In this document: positions 52,236-60,350 of the stretch, in pieces | Numbering within the stretch: the first letter of the stretch is position 1 | Layout: the number at the start of each line of letters is the position of its first letter | NCBI GenBank assembly: GCA_942492815.1 | Contig: OW818658.1 | Location: forward strand, 6,076,001 to 6,140,000 | DNA from: JAEUWI01 sp942492815 | GTDB lineage: Bacteria; Hydrogenedentota; Hydrogenedentia; Hydrogenedentales; JAEUWI01 | DNA: 64,000 nt | Direction of reading: 5' to 3' | Made by a program: the position numbers and the translations under genes | The notes under the pieces: generated by a model | Seen by the model: the letters and a program-made list of their open reading frames with translations, nothing else | What the model was told of the DNA's origin: nothing | The model's database searches: none

Positions 52236-52911
52236 ACGCAATCGGATCCGCGATTCCATTCGCCTTAAACGCGTTCAGCCGCTCCACACAGGTGGGGCAG
52301 GTGCCGCAGGCGCTTTCACCGCCGCGGTAGCAGCTCCAGGTCTGGGTGAAGTCCACCCCGAGCTCCAAACCGAGCGAGACGGTATCCGCCTTGGACTTGG
52401 ACACGAAAGGCGCGTGTATCGTTACCGGCTTCTTGCGGTTCAGGCCCAGCACCTCGTTCATCCGTTTCAGGAAATCCCGGGTGCAATCCCAGTAGCCATA
52501 CTCGTCCTGGGCCTGGGCGCCGTAGTAGACCTCCGCGATTCCGTGGGCTTCGGCGTAGGCCGCCGCCATGGACAGCAGCATCATGTTCCGGTTGGGCACG
52601 TAGGTCGGCGGCTGTTGCAGTTCCTCCACGGTGAGCGAATCCAGATCGGGCACCGGCGCACCGCCCTCGATCAGGGCAGAGCCCTCCTGGATCAGCGCGC
52701 CCATGAAGGAGAGGTCGATGATGCGGTACTCCGCAGAGACCAAGCGGGCCTGGGCCGACGCGCAGACCAGTTCACGGCTGTGCCGCTGGCCGTAGTTAAA
52801 GCTCAGCGCGTGAACACTCGGGCAGCCCAGACCCCGAACCACATAGTGGAGCAATACCGTTGAATCGACACCGCCGCTCAAAAGTACGACGGCTGGCTGT
52901 TTCTGCGTCAT
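52228..52911 (-). CDS. queC: 7-cyano-7-deazaguanine (preQ0) synthase
   Basis: ATP-dependent conversion of 7-carboxy-7-deazaguanine to preQ0. 227 residues. PP-loop SGGVDST at 12-18, FNYGQRHSRE, PNRNMMLLS, and a C-terminal zinc site (CYRGGESACGTCPTCVER). GGGAG precedes ATG 52911. It lies on the opposite strand to queE-queD-queF, separated by the sensor kinase and the S23 gene. The last two residues and stop are encoded by a repeat arm. Confidence 0.96.
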   Translation of the reverse strand: MTQKQPAVVLLSGGVDSTVLLHYVVRGLGCPSVHALSFNYGQRHSRELVCASAQARLVSAEYRIIDLSFMGALIQEGSALIEGGAPVPDLDSLTVEELQQPPTYVPNRNMMLLSMAAAYAEAHGIAEVYYGAQAQDEYGYWDCTRDFLKRMNEVLGLNRKKPVTIHAPFVSKSKADTVSLGLELGVDFTQTWSCYRGGESACGTCPTCVERLNAFKANGIADPIAYS

Positions 52912-53014
52912 GGGCAACTCCCGGTTTGATGAGCGGTCATTGTATAGAATCCTTGTGGCCGATGCCCATGCCGCAATTGCAGGCCCGCCCCCTTGCTCGA
53001 TTAAATCCGTAAAT

Positions 53015-53043
53015 TTGTGCGAATGCGGGATATTCGGTATCAT
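53015..53043 (+). promoter_or_regulatory. Candidate promoter of the Gfo/Idh/MocA gene
   Basis: TTGTGC, 17 bases, TATCAT, about 125 bases upstream of ATG 53170 in the divergent queC gap. Visual match only. Confidence 0.35.
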
Positions 53044-53169
53044 GAAGGACCGTCCGCTGGCCTTGTCGGGCCGCCGGCTGACGCCAGACCCCGCCCCGGG
53101 CATGGGGCATTTGGCGCACACCTCATCATAGCAGCGCCGCGTTAGCGGCCAGTTAAGGAGAATACCGCA

Positions 53170-54474
53170 ATGAACAAGGCATCGGGCGCGGGCAGTTCCC
53201 GCAGAGAATTCATTCGCAACAGCGGTGCCGTCATGGCCGCCGCCGCCACGTTCAACGTGGCCTCCAGCGCCCGCGCGGCCGCGGGTGACAGCGCCACCGA
53301 GGTCCTCAGGGTCGGCCTTATCGGTTGCGGCGGACGCGGCACGGGCGCCGTGCGCGAAGCCCTCCTCGCCGATCCGAACACGAAGCTCGTCGCCCTGGGC
53401 GATACCTTCTCCGACCGCCTCGACGAATGCCTCACCAAGCTGAAGTCCGCCGGCAGCGGCATCGAAACACAGATTGCCGTGGACGACGACCACAAGTTCA
53501 CCGGTTTCGACAACTACCTCGGCGTCATCGCCGCATGCGACGTGGTCGTGCTGGCTTCGCCGCCCGCCTTCCGCCCCGCCCATCTCAAGGCGGCCATCGA
53601 AAAGGGTTGCCACGTCTTCTGCGAAAAGCCCATCGCCGTGGACCCTGAGGGCGTGCGCTCCGTCCGCGAGACGAGCAAGCTGGCCAAGGAAAAGGGCCTC
53701 TCCCTCGTCTCCGGCCTCTGCTACCGCTACCAGTTCTCCAAGCAGGACGTCATCAAGCAGATTCAAGACGGCGCCCTGGGCAAGATCCTGACCATGCAGA
53801 CGACCTACAACACGGGCGAGCTCTGGTTTCACGAACGCCAGCCCGAGTGGAGCGACATGGAATACCAGGTGCGCAACTGGCTCTACCACGACTGGCTTTC
53901 CGGCGACCACATCAACGAACAGCATATTCACAGCCTGGACAAGATCGGCTGGGTTATGGGCAACGTCTACCCCGTGAAGGCCACCTCCAGCGGCGGCCGC
54001 GTGGTCCGCACCGATGAGAAGTTCGGCAACATCTATGACCACTTCAACACGGTCTACGAATGGGCCGATGGTACGAAATGCTTCAGCAGTTGCCGCCAGT
54101 GGGCCAGCACGAGCACAGACGTGTCCGACTGGATCTACGGCACCGAAGGCGTCGGCGAGCTCCAGGGTCACATCATCGACTCCAAGAAGATTGGCAAGTG
54201 GGAGCACAAGGCCACCGGTCCGGACAACATGTATCAGAACGAGCACAACGCCCTCTTCGCGAGCATCCGCAAGGGTGAAGCGATCAACAACGGCGAATAC
54301 ATGTGCGACAGCACGCTCATGGCCATCATGGGCCGCCTCTCCGCCTACACCGGCAAGTCGCTGACGTGGGAAGAAGTGGTCAACGCCCCCATCAGCATCG
54401 TGCCCGCCAAGCTCGAATGGGGCTCCATCGCCACCCGCCCCATCGCCCGCCCCGGCGAAACCGCATTCGCATGA
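53170..54474 (+). CDS. Tat-exported Gfo/Idh/MocA oxidoreductase
   Basis: A 434-residue NAD(P)-dependent oxidoreductase, probably acting on a sugar or inositol-like compound. The N-terminus has a Tat signal (SSRREFIRNS with an Ala-rich stretch), so the folded enzyme is likely periplasmic with its cofactor. Rossmann fold with VGLIGCGGRGTGAV, then HVFCEKPIAVD, the family dinucleotide/substrate motif. The C-terminal half holds the substrate sheet (DHINEQHIHSLDKIGWVMG). AAGGAG lies 9 bases before ATG 53170. A strong terminator follows. Confidence 0.92.
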   Translation: MNKASGAGSSRREFIRNSGAVMAAAATFNVASSARAAAGDSATEVLRVGLIGCGGRGTGAVREALLADPNTKLVALGDTFSDRLDECLTKLKSAGSGIETQIAVDDDHKFTGFDNYLGVIAACDVVVLASPPAFRPAHLKAAIEKGCHVFCEKPIAVDPEGVRSVRETSKLAKEKGLSLVSGLCYRYQFSKQDVIKQIQDGALGKILTMQTTYNTGELWFHERQPEWSDMEYQVRNWLYHDWLSGDHINEQHIHSLDKIGWVMGNVYPVKATSSGGRVVRTDEKFGNIYDHFNTVYEWADGTKCFSSCRQWASTSTDVSDWIYGTEGVGELQGHIIDSKKIGKWEHKATGPDNMYQNEHNALFASIRKGEAINNGEYMCDSTLMAIMGRLSAYTGKSLTWEEVVNAPISIVPAKLEWGSIATRPIARPGETAFA

Positions 54475-54506
54475 GCGAAGCACGGTTTGTGGACTGAAAA
54501 CACCCT

Positions 54507-54537
54507 CCCCGGATCGGAAACGATCCGGGGATTTTTT
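54507..54537 (+). terminator. Rho-independent terminator
   Basis: A 9-bp stem (CCCCGGATC with GATCCGGGG; intervening GGAAAC), then ATTTTTT, 33 bases after the oxidoreductase stop. Confidence 0.94.
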
Positions 54538-54550
54538 GACGCTCTCTGCT

Positions 54551-54630
54551 ATTCCATTTCTGTGAAATTCCGTGTATTCCGCGGTCAATGCATTTTTGGG
54601 GACCACGGGATACACGGAATTTCACGGAAG
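54551..54630. repeat. Period-9 quasi-palindrome, TTCCGTG class
   Basis: Left arm with ATTCCGTG-like words 9 bases apart, then GGTCAATGC; the right arm (GGATACACGGAATTTCACGG) is its reverse complement. Same words as 27031-27063. It lies upstream of the small gene at 54710. Confidence 0.82.
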
Positions 54631-54709
54631 GTTGGATCACATCGCATACACTTCCCCAGCCCGTTCCGTTATCATAGACTCTGCATCTCTCCCCCCACAG
54701 GAGTTTGCC

Positions 54710-55090
54710 ATGCGATTCCGTTTTGTCTGGACAGCAGTCATTATTTTCCTCATCGGGCTTGTTGTCTGGCTTTGGCGACCGTACAGCCAATCAAGAGCGG
54801 TTTCCAAGGTGTACTGCCAATTTGTCGCTCACGTTGAGAAAGGCGATTGGGCGGCGGCTTCGTTGATGATGTCACCCGATGGCGAATGCGCCATCGCGAA
54901 CGAACGGGTGCTGGCATTCTCGAACATGGACATTACCGACCGTATTGGCCCGACAAACCCCAAGTGGCTTGCGATGATCGACTACCATAGGCAAGGAAAC
55001 ACATGGGATGGGCCAAAGTATATTTTCGAGATGGGCTATGCGTTGATTGATTTGGAACATGACCAAATCAAGCGAATTAAGTTTCCATGA
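54710..55090 (+). CDS. Small membrane-anchored protein
   Basis: A 126-residue protein with an N-terminal transmembrane helix (FVWTAVIIFLIGLVVWLW, about 5-22) and a soluble domain (VYCQFVAHVEKGDWAAASLMMS, LAMIDYHRQGNTWDGPKY). The region after the helix recalls short DUF4878-like NTF2-fold domains, but this is weak. CAGGAG lies 6-7 bases before ATG 54710. The longer frame from 54572 reads through the repeat and is not credible. Slightly AT-richer than its neighbours. Confidence 0.6.
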   Translation: MRFRFVWTAVIIFLIGLVVWLWRPYSQSRAVSKVYCQFVAHVEKGDWAAASLMMSPDGECAIANERVLAFSNMDITDRIGPTNPKWLAMIDYHRQGNTWDGPKYIFEMGYALIDLEHDQIKRIKFP

Positions 55091-55152
55091 CCGAAACCCA
55101 TCGGTGAAACACGCCGCTATACGACCCCGAACCCAACTCACAGGAGTCTCCC

Positions 55153-57102
55153 ATGCCGTCCCGTTTTGTTTTCATCGTCATGCTCGTCCTCGCACCCTTC
55201 GCGCAGGCCGAAACCTTCTACGTCTCGAAACTCGGCAACGACGCCGGGGGCCAGACCTGGGCCACGGCCTTCACCACCATCCAGGCCGCGCTGGACGCCA
55301 TCCCGAATGATCAGGGCGGCCACCGCATCATCGTGCGGCCCGACACGTACATGGAGTCCATGCTCTCCCCCACGCACCGCGGCGCGGCCGGGGCCTACAA
55401 CGAGCTTGTCGGCGATTTCGACGGCGCGCTGGGCGGCGGACGCACGGGCTGGGTGGTCATCGATTCGGGTGATCCGCAGCAGGGCTTCAAGAGCTACGAC
55501 TGGCACGGCACCATCCGATCAAACACCCAGGGTTGGTCGAAGGAGCATACGGACGAGACCTTCTCCGCCGTGATCTGGGATCGCTGGAAGCTGAGCCGCC
55601 TCTACGCCACGGGCAGCGATGCGGGCCTCTTCTGGGACAACACGAACAAGGTGGAGCCCTTCACGGTGATCGTGGAGGATTGCATCAGTATCGGCCGGGC
55701 CTTCGGCGGCGGTGTGGCGAGCTGTCTTTCGCGCCCCGAGGAACCCATCACCTTCCGTCGCACGCAGTTGTATGCCCTGGACTGGTGGGGCGACACCGCC
55801 GGGGCCTATGTGCGCGTGGAGAACCCCACGATGCCCGCCACACCCGATATCATCTTTGAAGACTGCACCATGGCGAGTCCCCAGTGCGCCGTGAAGGCGG
55901 GCAACTTCGGCTTCGACACGAGCATGCGCATCAAGCTGAAGAACTGCACGCTGATCGCACTGAACTTCAGCCAGCCCCAGGGCACGCCCATCGACGGCGC
56001 GATTCAGAGTGTGGAGCAGGGCAAGCTCCTCGCTGTGGACCTGGAAGACACGACCGTCATGGGCTACAAGGTCTTCGGCGTGCGCGTGAACAAAGAAACC
56101 GCCCCCGAAATCCAGTACACCACGACGGGCAGCGTCCAGGCCTATGTCCAGTTTCAGCAGGAAGTGCCCAAGGGTTTCCACCGCCTGCAACAGTGGCCCA
56201 CCGACGCATTCGCCCAAATGGCCCCGCCCGCCCAGCTCGCGCCGGACAACGGCCTGCGGGATATCACGCTGGTCCAGAAGGATATGTGCGAGATGTCGCC
56301 CGTGGTGTGGCAGGGCAAGCTGATGCACTTGGCCTGCGTGCGCCCGGCGAGCGGCGGGGCCGTCGATCAGTACTGGCTCGAGGTGCGCGATGCCGCGACC
56401 AATGAGCCCGTGGCAAAGTTCGCCGAGGGCTATGGCCTGGCGAGCTGCTTCGTGGACGGCGATACCTTCTACGCCACGGCGTCGCGCTTTGCCGACGCGA
56501 ACTGGAACGACGTGACGCTCTTCAGCTCAAAGGATCTCAAGACCTGGGAGCAGCGCGTCGTCGTGACCCAGGAGAACGAGCACCTCTTCAACAGCAGCCT
56601 CTGCAAGGGCCCCGAGGGCTTCGTCCTCGCCTATGAATCCAACACGCCGGACTATCCCGCCTTCACCGTCAAATTCGCGGCCTCGAAGGATCTCCAGACT
56701 TGGGAGAAACTGCCCGAAGCCACCTTCGGCACGAACCGCTACACGGCCTGCCCCGAAATTCACTACAGCAACGGCTACTACTACGTGCTCTACCTCGAAA
56801 ACCGCAAGCCCCGCCACTACTACGAGACCTACGTCACCCGCTCGGCCGACCTGAGGCGCTGGGAGCTCAGCAGCGCCAACCCCGTGCTCTCGCCCCAGGG
56901 CCTGGACGAAGGCATCAACGCCTCAGACCCCGCGCTTGTAGAATTCGACGGCAAGACCCACGTCTACTTTTCAGTCGGCGATCAACTCACCTGGATGAAT
57001 GTGAAAGGCGGCGTATTCCCCGGAACGGCGGATGAATTTTTCACCCGCTGGTACAAACAACCGGGAATTGGGGACCACGGAAGTGTGGGGGCGGCGAAGT
57101 AG
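55153..57102 (+). CDS. Secreted beta-helix plus beta-propeller protein
   Basis: A 649-residue exported protein (signal peptide 1-19, FAQA). The N-terminal half (about 20-345) looks like a right-handed parallel beta-helix with a pectate-lyase-like beginning (TFYVSKLGNDAGGQTWATAF). The C-terminal half (about 370-625) has repeated blades of the GH43/GH32-type propeller kind (SSKDLKTWEQ, AASKDLQTWEK, TRSADLRRWEL). Together they suggest a glycan-binding or glycan-cleaving enzyme. Catalytic residues could not be placed, so activity is unproven. CAGGAG precedes ATG 55153. The fucosidase gene follows. Confidence 0.75.
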   Translation: MPSRFVFIVMLVLAPFAQAETFYVSKLGNDAGGQTWATAFTTIQAALDAIPNDQGGHRIIVRPDTYMESMLSPTHRGAAGAYNELVGDFDGALGGGRTGWVVIDSGDPQQGFKSYDWHGTIRSNTQGWSKEHTDETFSAVIWDRWKLSRLYATGSDAGLFWDNTNKVEPFTVIVEDCISIGRAFGGGVASCLSRPEEPITFRRTQLYALDWWGDTAGAYVRVENPTMPATPDIIFEDCTMASPQCAVKAGNFGFDTSMRIKLKNCTLIALNFSQPQGTPIDGAIQSVEQGKLLAVDLEDTTVMGYKVFGVRVNKETAPEIQYTTTGSVQAYVQFQQEVPKGFHRLQQWPTDAFAQMAPPAQLAPDNGLRDITLVQKDMCEMSPVVWQGKLMHLACVRPASGGAVDQYWLEVRDAATNEPVAKFAEGYGLASCFVDGDTFYATASRFADANWNDVTLFSSKDLKTWEQRVVVTQENEHLFNSSLCKGPEGFVLAYESNTPDYPAFTVKFAASKDLQTWEKLPEATFGTNRYTACPEIHYSNGYYYVLYLENRKPRHYYETYVTRSADLRRWELSSANPVLSPQGLDEGINASDPALVEFDGKTHVYFSVGDQLTWMNVKGGVFPGTADEFFTRWYKQPGIGDHGSVGAAK

Positions 57103-57111
57103 ATTATTTAT

Positions 57112-57177
57112 CCGCGAAAGAACGCAGAGAGCGCAAAGAGGGATTCTTCTTTGCGCTCTTTGTGCTCTTTCGCGGCA
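57112..57177. repeat. Period-9 quasi-palindrome, TTTGCGCTC class
   Basis: Left arm CCGCGAAAGAACGCAGAGAG and onward; the right arm has TTTGCGCTC, TTTGTGCTC, TTTCGCGG, 9 bases apart. It lies between the beta-propeller and fucosidase genes. Confidence 0.82.
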
Positions 57178-57249
57178 AGATCAAGCCCATCCATTTGCCC
57201 CGTCCGCCCCGTGCCTGTATAGTTTCCGTGACTGTAGAAAGGTACTCCC

Positions 57250-58512
57250 ATGAACCGATTCCTTGCCCTCGCCCTCCTCACCGTTCTGGCTCCCCTCTCC
57301 GCAAGCGCCCAGCCCGCTACTATGCTGCCCCATGCGGACAACACCTGGTTCAAAGACGCCAAGTTCGGCATCTTCGTCCATTGGGGCCTCTACGCCATCC
57401 ACAGCACGAATTCCAAAGGCCCCTATGTCTCCTGGGCCATGAACGACGAGAAGATTCCCGTCGAGCTCTATTCCAAGTACGCGGACCAGTTCAATCCCAC
57501 GGCCTTCGATGCGGATGTCTGGATGAAGATGGTGCGCCGTGCGGGTGCGAAGTACATGACCTTCACGAGCAAGCACCACGAGGGTTTCGCCATGTTCGAC
57601 AGCGCGCTGACGGACTACGATTCGATGGACCGCGCGGCGAAGCGCGACATCGTGAAAGAGCTCGTGACGGCGGCGCGGGCGAACGATGTTAAAATCAGTT
57701 TCTACTACTCCACCCTCGACTGGTACCAGCCCGAATTCAAGACGAACCTCCCGAAGTACATCGACGAATTCATGTTTGGCCAGGTGCGGGAACTCTGCAC
57801 AAACTATGGCCCCATCGACGGCATCTGGTTTGACGGCGAATGGGATCACCCGGCGGAAACCTGGCGCGCGCCGGCGCTGGTGAACTTGATCCGCTCCCTC
57901 CAGCCGAACGCGCTCATCAATGATCGCCTGGGCAAAGGCGTGCGCGGCGTCACGCCCCTGGCCGACTTCTACACCCGCGAGCAGATGTCGGAAATCGGCG
58001 AGAAGACCGAAGCGGAAGAGAAGGAAGTGCGCCCCTGGGAGGCCTGCCTCACCATGGGAATCGCCTGGGGCTATCGCCGGGACGACGGCCCGGCCAAGAG
58101 CAGCACGGAGCTGATCCGCACGCTCGTGGACGTGGTCAGCCGGGGCGGCAACCTCCTCCTCAACGTGGGCCCCAAGCCGGACGGCACCGTGCCCGAGCAC
58201 CTCGTGGCGCGCCTGAACGATATCGGCGCGTGGCTGGAGAAAAACGGCGAAAGCATCTACGGCACCCGCAAGGCCAACGGCATCGCGGCCTCCAGCGGCA
58301 AGCTAACCGCGAAGGGCGACGTCCTCTATATTCAATTGGAATCCCGCGACGCGGACACCGTGACCCTGAGTGGACTGAAGCGCCCGATCAAAAGCGCCAA
58401 GCTGCTGGAGACAGGCGAAGTGCTGACGGTAGACGATGCGGCGAAGTCAATCGCGCTGCCCGCTACACTGCCCGATCCCGTAGTGTCGGTGATTGTGGTG
58501 GAATTGGGCTGA
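57250..58512 (+). CDS. Secreted alpha-L-fucosidase (GH29)
   Basis: Hydrolyses alpha-linked fucose from glycans. 420 residues with a signal peptide (1-20, SASA). GH29 motifs: DAKFGIFVHWGLYA near 36-49, TSKHHEGFAMFDS (H109, H110), and the probable nucleophile Asp195 in GIWFDGEW. The C-terminal part (RGGNLLLNVGPKPDG) and a small beta domain complete the fold. It targets fucosylated glycans or fucoidan, consistent with the adjacent beta-propeller protein and oxidoreductases. A double-hairpin repeat begins 8 bases after the stop. Confidence 0.94.
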   Translation: MNRFLALALLTVLAPLSASAQPATMLPHADNTWFKDAKFGIFVHWGLYAIHSTNSKGPYVSWAMNDEKIPVELYSKYADQFNPTAFDADVWMKMVRRAGAKYMTFTSKHHEGFAMFDSALTDYDSMDRAAKRDIVKELVTAARANDVKISFYYSTLDWYQPEFKTNLPKYIDEFMFGQVRELCTNYGPIDGIWFDGEWDHPAETWRAPALVNLIRSLQPNALINDRLGKGVRGVTPLADFYTREQMSEIGEKTEAEEKEVRPWEACLTMGIAWGYRRDDGPAKSSTELIRTLVDVVSRGGNLLLNVGPKPDGTVPEHLVARLNDIGAWLEKNGESIYGTRKANGIAASSGKLTAKGDVLYIQLESRDADTVTLSGLKRPIKSAKLLETGEVLTVDDAAKSIALPATLPDPVVSVIVVELG

Positions 58513-58520
58513 GAGGCGTC

Positions 58521-58773
58521 GGGACGGACTCGCGCCAAGCCTCTACGTCGAGCTGAAGTGGCCCCGCGTCAAACACCAGCCCCGAGAAAGCTGCGGCGAC
58601 TACAACGCGCGTGCCCGTCCCGGTGGATGGGTGGGGGACTTGGATTTGTTCGCGTCACGATTCCAGCATCCACTGGGACATGCCGCCGCGTTGGTGTAGG
58701 CTTTACGCAACTGGGCGGCGACGGAGTGCGTAGTACTTGCGTTGTTTCGAGTGCCTGTGCGGCGGTACGTCCC
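58521..58773. repeat. Dispersed double-hairpin repeat, copy 2
   Basis: First hairpin: GGGACGGACTCGCGC (58521-58535) with bases 58607-58621. Second: GGGACATGCCGCCGC (58675-58689) with GCGGCGGTACGTCCC (58759-58773). The GGATGGGTGGG tract is again between them. Same order and orientation as copy 1 after galM. Confidence 0.78.
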
Positions 58774-58776
58774 TAC

Positions 58777-60111
58777 CTACAAACTCCAGCCTTCGCGATA
58801 GGCTTGGCGCACGTACTGCGTGGCCTCGGTCACGTTGGTGAATTCCATTTTCTCCGTGTCCCACAGCAATTTGGTGTTCATGCGCTTGGCGATGTTCCCG
58901 AGCAGCGCGATCTCCGTAAGAGGCCCGGAGTAGGCAAAATCCGCGTTGGCCTTGCGGTTGTTGCGGATGGCGTCGCACCATTCGTTCTCGTGGCTGCCTT
59001 CGATTTGGCGCAGCGTGGGCGCGGGCGGTGTGAAGTCTTTCATTCGCGCTTCGGGCAGCAGGCGCGGCGACTGGCCGTAGGTGCCGCAGGTGAGGTAGCC
59101 CTTGCTTCCTTTGAACAGCGCGCCGCCATCGGAAGCACCGAGCACGTCTTTCTCGCCCAGTTCACTCGGGCGCGGTGGGCGCAGGCCGTCGTACCAGTTA
59201 ATGGCTACTGCGGGCCGGTTGCCCTTCGCGGGAAATTCATAGCGCACCGCCGAGGCGAGGGAGTGCATCTCGTCGGTCTGGCCGGTGGAGCTGCCATCGA
59301 TGCTGATGGGCGCGCCCAGATCAAGGGCCCACACGATGGGGTCCAGCGTGTGCGCGCCGCGATCGCCCATCATGCCGCAGCCAAAATGGAGCCAGCTCCG
59401 CCACGTGCGCGGGTGATAGCAGGGGTGATAGGGCCGCATGGGCGCGGGGCCAATCCACAATTCCCAGTCGAGCGTGCCGGGCACGGGCGGCGTCTCCGCG
59501 GGCCGCGCGCTCACGGGGCAACTCCAACTCTCGTGGCCCCAGGGGTAATAGCTCAGATCGCACCAGGCGTCCACCTCGCGCACTTCGCCGATGACGCCCG
59601 CCTGGATCCACTCGGCCACCTCGCGCCCACCCGACATGGAATGGCCCTGGATCCCCATCTGCGTGACGACCTTGGAATCCGCCGCGATGGCCGCGAGTCG
59701 CCGCGCTTCAAACACATCGTGGGTCAGCGGCTTCTGGCAATACACATGCTTGCCCGCTTCAATCGCCGCCTTCGCGATCACCGCGTGGGTGTGGTCCGGC
59801 GTGGCGATAAGCACCGCATTGATCTCCGGTTGCTTCTCCAGCATGACGCGGAAATCGCTGTACTGTTTTGCGCCTGGATACTGCGCGAAAACGGGCGCGG
59901 CGTAGACCGAGTCCACGTCGCACAGCGCCACGATGTTCTCGTTCTTCGACAGCTCGCCCAGATTGCCCGCGCCCATACCGCCGATGCCGATGCCGGCGAT
60001 GTTCACCTTCGCGTTGGGCGATTGCTGCGCGAAACCCGTGCGCCCGATGGCGAAGGTGGCGGTGGCCAGGGCGGAGGTGTGGAGAAAAGTGCGGCGGGTC
60101 AAGGGCTTCAT
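58777..60111 (-). CDS. Tat-exported Gfo/Idh/MocA oxidoreductase
   Basis: A 444-residue oxidoreductase with a Tat signal (TRRTFLHTS, RR at 6-7), so probably periplasmic. Rossmann motif NIAGIGIGGMGAGNLGEL, ALCDVDSVYA, ATPDHTHAVI, and HVYCQKPLTHD (the family EKP appears as QKP). The C-terminal domain resembles planctomycete-type members: CGMMGDRGAHTLDPIVWAL. GGGAG lies 10 bases before ATG 60111. Distinct from, and only distantly related to, the enzyme at 53170. The Glu-to-Gln change in EKP is common in this subgroup as far as I recall. Confidence 0.9.
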   Translation of the reverse strand: MKPLTRRTFLHTSALATATFAIGRTGFAQQSPNAKVNIAGIGIGGMGAGNLGELSKNENIVALCDVDSVYAAPVFAQYPGAKQYSDFRVMLEKQPEINAVLIATPDHTHAVIAKAAIEAGKHVYCQKPLTHDVFEARRLAAIAADSKVVTQMGIQGHSMSGGREVAEWIQAGVIGEVREVDAWCDLSYYPWGHESWSCPVSARPAETPPVPGTLDWELWIGPAPMRPYHPCYHPRTWRSWLHFGCGMMGDRGAHTLDPIVWALDLGAPISIDGSSTGQTDEMHSLASAVRYEFPAKGNRPAVAINWYDGLRPPRPSELGEKDVLGASDGGALFKGSKGYLTCGTYGQSPRLLPEARMKDFTPPAPTLRQIEGSHENEWCDAIRNNRKANADFAYSGPLTEIALLGNIAKRMNTKLLWDTEKMEFTNVTEATQYVRQAYREGWSL

Positions 60112-60210
60112 GGTGCGAGTCTCCCAAGGGTGCGATGAAGTACGAACGCGATACCACGCCATGGTACTCGGTGAAGTGAAGAATATCCAACCAAGAATGC
60201 GGTGTTACAT

Positions 60211-60320
60211 TGCGGGGACGGCAGCGACTACAGGGACAGCAGAAACAAAACAGGAGACGGCAGCGTCAACGGGAAAGGCATTTCCTGCCGTCCCTGTTGT
60301 CGCTGCCGTCTCTGCAATTT
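60211..60320. repeat. Period-9 quasi-palindrome, GTCCCTGCC class
   Basis: Left arm GGGGACGGCAGCGACTACAG and onward; right arm CCTGCCGTCCCTGTTGTCGC and onward, mutual complements with 9-base word spacing. It lies between two minus-strand genes. Same class as 32204-32285. Confidence 0.8.
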
Positions 60321-60350
60321 CCTGGTAGCCCCTCGGTCGATAACGCTGTG

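Noticed and set aside
52912..54615. Long minus-strand extension of the queC frame across the oxidoreductase gene
   Set aside because: QueC family similarity begins exactly at MTQKQPAVVLLSGG with a GGGAG site; the rest is antisense to the Gfo/Idh/MocA gene.
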